Of a stretch of 64,000 nt of DNA, positions 58,501-64,000 are shown in pieces; position 1 is the stretch's first letter; the number at the start of each line of letters is the position of its first letter. The stretch is from Meloidogyne chitwoodi (lineage: Eukaryota > Nematoda > Chromadorea > Rhabditida > Meloidogynidae). A program made the position numbers and the translations under genes. The stretch is taken from the NCBI GenBank assembly GCA_015183035.1, contig JACZZP010000007.1, positions 1,054,001 to 1,118,000 on the forward strand, given 5' to 3'. The notes under the pieces were generated by a model. That model was given only the letters and a program-made list of their open reading frames with translations. It was not told where the DNA came from and made no database searches.

Positions 58501-61421
58501 GGACTATTTGTCACACTTGGCGGAAGTATTACCTTCCGACCAAGGAGCAAATCTAATTCTCGAGATCTATTTAACATAATGTTATCTATATTCTTATATG
58601 CCTCAGCACATATCTTTTTCTGATTCATACGAATCCATCTCAATCTATCTCCTTCTATTTTCACATACTCATCTACGCAATACTGTTGAAAGAGTTTTCC
58701 TCCATATAAAATAGGATTGAACTCATTTCGTATTGCCAAGCTGTAGCATACATACTGCAGCCTAGTAACTCTTCTAGTACTATTACTCTGCCTCAGCTCT
58801 GGATGCCAACCAAGAGTACCACGCGGATAAAAAAGCGGGTAAGTCATTGGAGTAACCATCGCATCAGCACTATTTAAAATCTTTAACTCTTTTCCATGTT
58901 GTCTTACGACAACCTTTGCATCTGGTACATCCGGTGGTTTATGAACATACTTGTGCAAGTATTTCACCGAACTAATGCTATTAACTTTTTCAAGGTTAAT
59001 GTGGCATCTAAATACTTTCAATAGATAAGGATTGTGAGGTACAACCCATCTATTGTCTAATTCTACTCTGTTTCCAGAGACTAATACTTCTACTTTTCTA
59101 CCATCATCAGGTCTGGCGTATAACGTCAAACCTTTCTCTAAGACTAATGTCTTATCTTGAAATGCTTTAGGATAACCCTTAGAGCATTTCCTAATACTTT
59201 TTCCATTTTCTATAATCTCTTCCATACATGGAGAGTTTGGATTCAAACTTCCGCATGGACCATGAATCATAAATCTCTTTACTAAATCAAATAACTCAGT
59301 ATCTCGTTCTGGTATTCTAGCACTAATACCTCTATTATCAACATCTTCCGATGTCAATAACTTATCCTCTTCGGAAAGAGTCAAAAGCAAATGAATATGA
59401 GGAAGGCCTCTGCCCTGATTTTCCACAGGATACATCCAGGCTATGACACTTCCAAATATCCTCATATTTACTATTTGCTGCAAAACAGCCTTTACTTTCA
59501 AATAAAACACTCGAACAACCAAATCTGGTCGATCGCTAGATACTTGTTTATCAAACAAATTATTCTCAATCTCTAACCATCTAGGGTTACATGTCATAGT
59601 CAAGAAAAGATCTGGATTTCCAAACCTCCTGACTATGGCCATAGCATCTTGAAAATGCTTCTCAACATATCTAGGACTATTTGTCACACTTGGCGGAAGT
59701 ATTACCTTCCGACCAAGGAGCAAATCTAATTCTCGAGATCTATTTAACATAATGTTATCTATATTCTTATATGCCTCAGCACATATCTTTTTCTGATTCA
59801 TACGAATCCATCTCAATCTATCTCCTTCTATTTTCACATACTCATCTACGCAATACTGTTGAAAGAGTTTTCCTCCATATAAAATAGGATTGAACTCATT
59901 TCGTATTGCCAAGCTGTAGCATACATACTGCAGCCTAGTAACTCTTCTAGTACTATTACTCTGCCTCAGCTCTGGATGCCAACCAAGAGTACCACGCGGA
60001 TAAAAAAGCGGGTAAGTCATTGGAGTAACCATCGCATCAGCACTATTTAAAATCTTTAACTCTTTTCCATGTTGTCTTACGACAACCTTTGCATCTGGTA
60101 CTTCCCCGTCCGCACCGGGTACATACACAGCTGCAACCTCATTAGCTCTTGGTACATTGTACCCTAATCTTCTATCTAACTGCCTTCCGGTTTCAAACAA
60201 AAGTTTGATCTCAGTTGGCTCTCTATTTTCTAATCTAGCTTTTTCGAATTCAGAAGATTCCTCTTCCTTCATCATCATATAAGCCTCAGCAAAAGGATTA
60301 CTCCTTCTAATTATCTCATACACTGTTCTAAGCAATTCAGGATTAACTCCGGCATTCGCCTTTGTCATTGCCCTCATTGCCTCAGCAGTATCTACGATGA
60401 AGATCTGCCCGTAAGCAGGTTCATCGCCTAAATCTGGATTCAATGCCACGTTTAATTTGTGGTATACTTGACCGTATATACGAAAGCAATACGGTCCTCT
60501 TGTGCTAGGATATCTATATCTCAATGGATTCATTGAAGCAAAGGACACGCTACTATTCAAATGACGGATATTGCCAAAGAAATTCACGTGCCTTGCATCA
60601 AACTTCAAAAACAAATTTCTCAATTCTTCAGGAAAATCCTGCTCAGGTATATTCAAATCAACAACCTTACCATGATGGCAACAGTCATTGAATGAATTAC
60701 CTCTAGTTTTCTCTTCTGCAAAATGCAAAGCACCGCAATGCATGCATTCAACATTCAAATCACTAAGTTTATTCTCAGTTGCTAATTCTAAACAACCTGC
60801 TTGGTACTTTTGTACGGCAGGTTGCCCTCGATACTTTTTCTGTCTTATTCTCTTATCACTAAGTCTTTTTTCTCTTTCTTGGTCAGATTCAAGCGATCTT
60901 TTGACCGCCATCCTCTGTCTATTTTTCTCGAGTCTAAGATTTCTAAAATTCTCATTCTCTTCAGATCGCAGAGACTGCTGTCTCGCTTTCTGACTAATTA
61001 ATCTATTATTTCTAATATTCTCTTTCTCTTCAGATCGCAGAGACTGCTGTCTCGCTTTCTGACTAATTAATCTAGCATTTCTAAGATTCTCGTTCTCTTC
61101 AGATCGCAGAGACTGCTGTCTCGCTTTCTGACTAATTAATCTAAGATTTCTAATATTCTCATTCTCTTCAGATCGCAGAGACTGCTGTCTCGCTTTCTGA
61201 CTAATTAATCTAACATTTCTAGTATTCTCATCCTCAAGGGATCTCAGAGACTGATGTCTCTCTCTATCACTATTTAATCTAACATTTCTAATATGCTCAG
61301 GTTCCTCAGCACGACTCTTCCTTTTTCTTCTGGCATCACTGGAGCAGCAGAGTTCGTCGGCGTCATTGGAGCAGCAAGGTTCGTCGATTTCATTGGAACA
61401 GCAAGGTTCGTCGGCGTCCAT
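55515..61421 (-). CDS. Helitron Rep-helicase with two tandem Rep cores, copy 2
   Basis: An open frame of 1,968 residues from ATG 61421. The N-terminus (repeats, zinc motif) is as in copy 1. The stretch from VPDAKVVVRQHGKE to KYVHKPPD, 391 residues, occurs twice in a row: first 60101-58929, then 58928-57756. Each unit holds the Helitron N-domain, HUH motif (PHIHLLL; codons at 59391-59399 and 58218-58226) and paired Tyr YLHKY (58947-58961 and 57774-57788). One Pif1-type helicase follows, complete through GPGGTGKT, DEAPM, TGDFRQTLPI, TINKAQGQTLE and YVALSRARSW, to TGA 55515-55517. Usual Helitron proteins have one Rep. Frame extends to 61493 without a further ATG. Whether it is expressed or active is unknown. 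Confidence 0.92.
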   Translation of the reverse strand: MDADEPCCSNEIDEPCCSNDADELCCSSDARRKRKSRAEEPEHIRNVRLNSDRERHQSLRSLEDENTRNVRLISQKARQQSLRSEENENIRNLRLISQKARQQSLRSEENENLRNARLISQKARQQSLRSEEKENIRNNRLISQKARQQSLRSEENENFRNLRLEKNRQRMAVKRSLESDQEREKRLSDKRIRQKKYRGQPAVQKYQAGCLELATENKLSDLNVECMHCGALHFAEEKTRGNSFNDCCHHGKVVDLNIPEQDFPEELRNLFLKFDARHVNFFGNIRHLNSSVSFASMNPLRYRYPSTRGPYCFRIYGQVYHKLNVALNPDLGDEPAYGQIFIVDTAEAMRAMTKANAGVNPELLRTVYEIIRRSNPFAEAYMMMKEEESSEFEKARLENREPTEIKLLFETGRQLDRRLGYNVPRANEVAAVYVPGADGEVPDAKVVVRQHGKELKILNSADAMVTPMTYPLFYPRGTLGWHPELRQSNSTRRVTRLQYVCYSLAIRNEFNPILYGGKLFQQYCVDEYVKIEGDRLRWIRMNQKKICAEAYKNIDNIMLNRSRELDLLLGRKVILPPSVTNSPRYVEKHFQDAMAIVRRFGNPDLFLTMTCNPRWLEIENNLFDKQVSSDRPDLVVRVFYLKVKAVLQQIVNMRIFGSVIAWMYPVENQGRGLPHIHLLLTLSEEDKLLTSEDVDNRGISARIPERDTELFDLVKRFMIHGPCGSLNPNSPCMEEIIENGKSIRKCSKGYPKAFQDKTLVLEKGLTLYARPDDGRKVEVLVSGNRVELDNRWVVPHNPYLLKVFRCHINLEKVNSISSVKYLHKYVHKPPDVPDAKVVVRQHGKELKILNSADAMVTPMTYPLFYPRGTLGWHPELRQSNSTRRVTRLQYVCYSLAIRNEFNPILYGGKLFQQYCVDEYVKIEGDRLRWIRMNQKKICAEAYKNIDNIMLNRSRELDLLLGRKVILPPSVTNSPRYVEKHFQDAMAIVRRFGNPDLFLTMTCNPRWLEIENNLFDKQVSSDRPDLVVRVFYLKVKAVLQQIVNMRIFGSVIAWMYPVENQGRGLPHIHLLLTLSEEDKLLTSEDVDNRGISARIPERDTELFDLVKRFMIHGPCGSLNPNSPCMEEIIENGKSIRKCSKGYPKAFQDKTLVLEKGLTLYARPDDGRKVEVLVSGNRVELDNRWVVPHNPYLLKVFRCHINLEKVNSISSVKYLHKYVHKPPDRARLELETRNDHDEVKEFIDARYVCPQEAVWRILELPMYDRSHSIMALPVHLQGEQICYFDESMTQEEILERTKNCSELLAYFDLNKRSDSSKALLYHQLPEKFCFSKGIWNERKKHFNAIGRMVKVSPAEPERYHLRLLLLNVRGASSYEELKTIRRSDGLVKVCTTFSEACLERGLIRNDEEWKKALEEAISFEMPRKLRDFFALILVHCNPAKPEELWLMFRDSLAEDFIRNFSVDLAYAKAYREIAISIVKGGKSLADFPTMEQIDLAEDVEAAFHAKEEKELGLSAYNVMYDEQRLIVDEIMNRVNRPVLEPAFYFLSGPGGTGKTHVNNTIVHILRGENKKICTMAFTGMAATLMPAGRTLHNRFGLALDMSNSNIGPRNKAWIELKETEVFICDEAPMINKRALRTLDEKLKEIMNNDIVFGGKVMLWTGDFRQTLPIQKHATRSEVVNSTIKRSEYWSISKKYKLSRNMRALETEQEFARDLIEIGNGKWNDENDSIILPSECISFGDLAEEIFAHSIDSENFDEMANSAILAPKNIDVFEINTKVLEMLPGKEILYTSIDHAEDENRQRVNEYLDEYLNALRPNGFSVHELKLKRNAVVMLIRNLNIEKGLCNGTRMRVEEMNTNLIVCRILTGDKAGQTAYIPRITLCCSEEYPFDLHRHQFPLVLAFAMTINKAQGQTLERVGIDLRKEVFGHGQLYVALSRARSWNMIKVKLDNSNSDRKVKNVVYKEILDERD
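57756..60101. repeat. Tandem direct duplication of 1,173 bp inside the transposase gene
   Basis: Units 57756-58928 and 58929-60101 look identical, and each corresponds to 48134-49306 of copy 1. The length is 3 x 391, so frame is kept. The junction (TGGTAC|ATCCGG on the plus strand, at 58928/58929) shows no overlap or inserted bases. Confidence 0.92.
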
Positions 61422-61505
61422 ATTAAAGCAATCCAGCAAAGAGCGTTGTTTATGTTTGTAGTGTTGACATGTAGTTGCGTTAAGACTGATCAAAATATAG
61501 GGTTT

Positions 61506-62216
61506 TTATAGTATCCAAGTTCTAAGTTTATTTTCAAGTTTTAATTTCAAGTTTATAGCTTCAATTAAGACACTTTTATCGCCAAATCTTTCTTTTAATG
61601 TATCTACTGCAATCTTATAATTTTCATTCGTCAATATAAGATCAGAGACTGTATTTTTTGCTTCACCCTTCAGGCAATTAAACAAAAATTTCATTTTATC
61701 TATTTGGCTAAAATTTTGGTTGTCTATAGAGCTTTCAAAACTTTGCCAGAATGACATCCAATCATGAGGATCGCCATAAAATTCTGGTAATTGGAGTCTT
61801 GGTAACTGTACAGTCAATTCTCTTTGAACATTTGGAACTTCTTGATTATGTACCGAACTCGTTTCTGATGCATCTGAATTTCTTTGGAAGTTTAATTCTT
61901 CAATTAAGTCTATTATTTCTCTGCCTTTTTCTATCCATTCATAAAAATGTTTATTTTCAACCTTATAGTTTTCATAACTCAAGGTTTCATTTGCTCTATC
62001 AACTGCTTCTAATTCTTTCAAGAAATTCAACCAAAGTTGATTTTTTTCATCTAAAGTCATTAGCATTTTCTGAATGCTTTTTCCATCATTAATCAATGAT
62101 TCTTTTTCATCATTATCTATTTCATTCTTTTTTAGAATTTTTTCAGCACTTTCTAATCTGTTTCTTAAACGTTTCAAGACAGGTCCTATCATTGCTTTGT
62201 AAGGTCCTGACATCAT
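61506..62216 (-). CDS. Truncated BEL/Pao-type gag (DUF1759-like), copy 2
   Basis: The same 236-residue product as in copy 1, with identical translation (LPRLQLPEFYGDPHDWMSFW core, TLKERFGDKS near the end). The same Helitron-derived last codons and TAA (61506-61508) show that the gag-Helitron junction is shared by descent. It ends 84 nt before the Rep-helicase ATG. Confidence 0.85.
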   Translation of the reverse strand: MMSGPYKAMIGPVLKRLRNRLESAEKILKKNEIDNDEKESLINDGKSIQKMLMTLDEKNQLWLNFLKELEAVDRANETLSYENYKVENKHFYEWIEKGREIIDLIEELNFQRNSDASETSSVHNQEVPNVQRELTVQLPRLQLPEFYGDPHDWMSFWQSFESSIDNQNFSQIDKMKFLFNCLKGEAKNTVSDLILTNENYKIAVDTLKERFGDKSVLIEAINLKLKLENKLRTWIL

Positions 62217-62511
62217 TAACTTTTTATTTCTTAATTCAATTTCGAAAATATTCTGTAAAATTCCAATACAAGTATTCTATTCAATTTTCAATACAAATAT
62301 TCTTTTTCTAATTTATTTTCTGATACAAGTATTCAATTTCTAATACGAGTATTCTTTGACACAATTATCTTTTAAATTGCTACTACCAGTATTCTTTAAA
62401 TACAATATTCAATTTCAATAAATTTTTCAAATTTATTTTCCAATTCAAATACAATTCAATACACGTTTAAAAATACTTTTACAGAATCGTTAACTACGGG
62501 GCTCCACTTTT
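62217..62511 (-). other. BEL leader and primer-binding-like site, copy 2
   Basis: Duplicate of 51422-51716, with the same TGGAGCCCC candidate primer site next to the LTR and the same ATACAAGTATT words. Confidence 0.5.
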
Positions 62512-62827
62512 TGTTGCGAAACAAAAAATAAAAAACAAATAATCTTTCTTTTTCAAAATTTATTTCCTTTTTTTTAAAATACAATTTAAAGAACGAGAAG
62601 CTTATTTAAGAGAAAAAATATAACATCTTAAATATAGAAAAAAAGAAGGCGTATTTAAAAAGTACATAAATATAATCACCAAATATTTTTCATAAAAAAG
62701 GGCGTACTTAACAATTAAAGTAGAGAAAAATAAAAATACCAAAAAAAGAATTTAAAATCATCTTTTTTACAAAAAGATGATTAATGGAAAGAAAAATAAA
62801 AAATTAAAAATGTCGCATTTAGCGACA
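62512..62827 (-). repeat. Solo 5' LTR of the BEL/Pao-type element, copy 2
   Basis: Duplicate of 51717-52032, with the same TGTCGC...GCAACA ends. It is followed on its outer side by the same PAN-gene intron DNA as copy 1, so its flank is part of the duplicated block and not a new insertion site. Confidence 0.6.
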
Positions 62828-62881
62828 ATAATTAAATATATATTTATTTAATTAAAATAAATAATCTAATTAATTTATTAG

Positions 62882-64000
62882 TTTGTCAACAAAGTATTTT
62901 TTATACAACACAACAAGTTAGTGGTATTGATATTTTAAAATCATATACACATTTTGCTGTTGTCGTTTCTGTTGATCAATGTGCAAGAACATGTCATGAA
63001 TTTAATTGTGATGTAAAAATAAATAAAATTTTAAAAATTTAATTAATTTAATTAACAAGATTGCAATTTTGGATCCAAATACTAGACATTGCCAATTTAA
63101 GTAATTAATTAATTTATTTATTTTAATTAAAAACATTTAAGTCCTTCAACATCTTTTCGTTTATCATCTGAATGTCCTCAATGGCCTAATCAATTATTTA
63201 AGTAAATAATTAATTAAAATAATATTTTAATTTAAAAATTTAGAAATAATGTAGTATTAGGTACTGAACTTATTAAAATTCAATGTATAACATGTCAGAG
63301 GAAAAAAAGTAAAAATATTTAATTTATTTATATTTAAAATAAATATATTTTAAAATAATAAATATTTTAAGAAAATATATTCTCACATAAATTATTTTAA
63401 ATATTTATTTTTAAATTAAATTATTATTTATAAATATTTATTTTTTTAAGAAAAAATAATATTTTTGTCAAATAATCCACAACAATCATTATCATCTTCT
63501 TTTACTAATAATATACCTTCTCCTGGTTTTAATAGTCAACAACAAACTTTTGTTGTTTTAATTTTCATTTTTTAATTAATTTTTTATTTTTAAAGAATTT
63601 ACGTCGTCCACAACAAGAACAACAATTTTCTCAATTTAATGGAAATAATAATAATAATAAAAATAATAATGAAATAATACAACGGTAAATATTTAAATTA
63701 AATTATTAATAATTAAAAAAATATTTAAATAATTAAACATCAGAACATTTTTTTTAATTATTTTATTTATTTTTAAAAATTTAAAAATAATATTTATATT
63801 TTTTTAAATTCTTTACAGTGTTGCAAATGCTGCAAAAATATTAAATATTAACAATAATAATAATTTTGGAACAAATCCTCTTATTCGTCCAACTATTAAA
63901 TTATTGGGTAAAAAGACAGAATTACGTGATGGATTTAATAAATTTAATCGGTTTTTTTTAATTAAAAAAATTAATTTAAATTATTATTATTTTGACATAA
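62882..64000 (+). pseudogene. Second copy of the 3' exons of the PAN-domain gene, cut by window end
   Basis: Repeats 52087-53205 at an offset of 10,795. It contains the PAN exons (CQQSIFYTTQQV, SVDQCARTCHEFNCD, SSECPQWPNQLF) and the following Gln/Asn-rich exons as far as the window reaches. The upstream exons with start codon and signal peptide are not repeated, so this copy lacks its own beginning. It could be silent, or serve as alternative 3' exons of the gene at 43935 if transcription runs through. All exon frames seen are intact. Confidence 0.8.

Larger units (their letters stand above)
55071..62827 (-). mobile_element. Chimeric BEL/Pao-Helitron element, copy 2
   Basis: Same order as copy 1: LTR 62827-62512, leader, gag 62216-61506, Rep-helicase 61421-55515, 3' tail, hairpin 55110-55071 with CTAG followed by T. 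It is longer than copy 1 by 1,173 bp, all from one internal tandem duplication in the Rep region. In the parts I compared it differs by only three substitutions (55116, 55234, 61219) and the one base lost from copy 1. Left of 55071 the sequence shares nothing with copy 1's flank beyond CA. On the right, homology continues through PAN-gene exons to the window end. Confidence 0.85.
45450..64000. repeat. Direct duplication of Helitron chimera plus host exons
   Basis: Unit 1 starts at 45450 and unit 2 at 55071. The offset is 9,621, rising to 9,622 after the one-base deletion and 10,795 after the 1,173-bp internal duplication. Homology starts exactly at the Helitron 3' end and continues past the LTR into PAN-gene exons to 64000, where the window stops. 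Near-identity implies a very recent event or two alleles joined in assembly. Confidence 0.85.

Overview
The window looks like nuclear DNA of a small-genome nematode. It is very AT-rich, its genes are cut by many short (about 35-60 bp) GT-AG introns, and the gene set is animal: a PFTAIRE kinase, Aralar, HIP/ST13, MARCH, an SLC17-like transporter, SLC25A21, SAN-1/Mad3 and a nuclear receptor. The base composition, Asn/Gln-rich exons and recent transposon activity would suit a root-knot nematode (Meloidogyne) or a relative. That placement is inference.

Layout. 1-3649 (-): 5' part of a CDK14/PFTAIRE kinase, running off the left edge. 3650-9404: AT-rich spacer with one hAT-like MITE. 9405-12797 (-): Aralar/citrin mitochondrial carrier. 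13505-15110 (+): HIP/ST13 co-chaperone, divergent from Aralar, with a GC-rich hAT-like MITE in the shared promoter gap. 15381-15982: foldback element. 16277-18621 (+): a small coiled-coil gene and a MARCH-type E3 ligase whose first exons are duplicates; one MARCH intron holds a Merlin-like element. 19261-23608: four small genes of unknown function, with three foldback elements in or between them. 24137-30630 (+): MFS/SLC17-like transporter, with a GPI-type Ly6 protein gene (-) nested in its first intron. 31084-35407 (+): SLC25A21 carrier, a small membrane protein and a SAN-1/Mad3 checkpoint protein. 35676-36315: hAT-like element. 37529-41620 (+): nuclear hormone receptor. 43935-53692 (+): secreted PAN/apple-domain protein with a 6.9-kb transposon-filled intron.

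The right third is dominated by a chimeric mobile element present twice (45450-52032 and 55071-62827, minus strand). Each copy reads, 5' to 3': BEL/Pao-type LTR, primer-binding-like site, truncated gag, Helitron Rep-helicase gene, Helitron 3' hairpin and CTAG end. Copy 1 has a one-base deletion that cuts off the last helicase motifs. Copy 2 has an intact frame, but a 1,173-bp in-frame tandem duplication gives it two HUH/Y2 Rep nuclease cores ahead of one helicase. The last exons of the PAN gene are repeated beside copy 2. The duplicated block begins exactly at the Helitron 3' terminus, so it is either a tandem duplication bounded by the element or a Helitron event that carried host exons.

Six short non-autonomous DNA elements have terminal inverted repeats; five have exact 8-bp target duplications and one a 9-bp duplication. 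They account for most GC-rich patches between genes and in introns.
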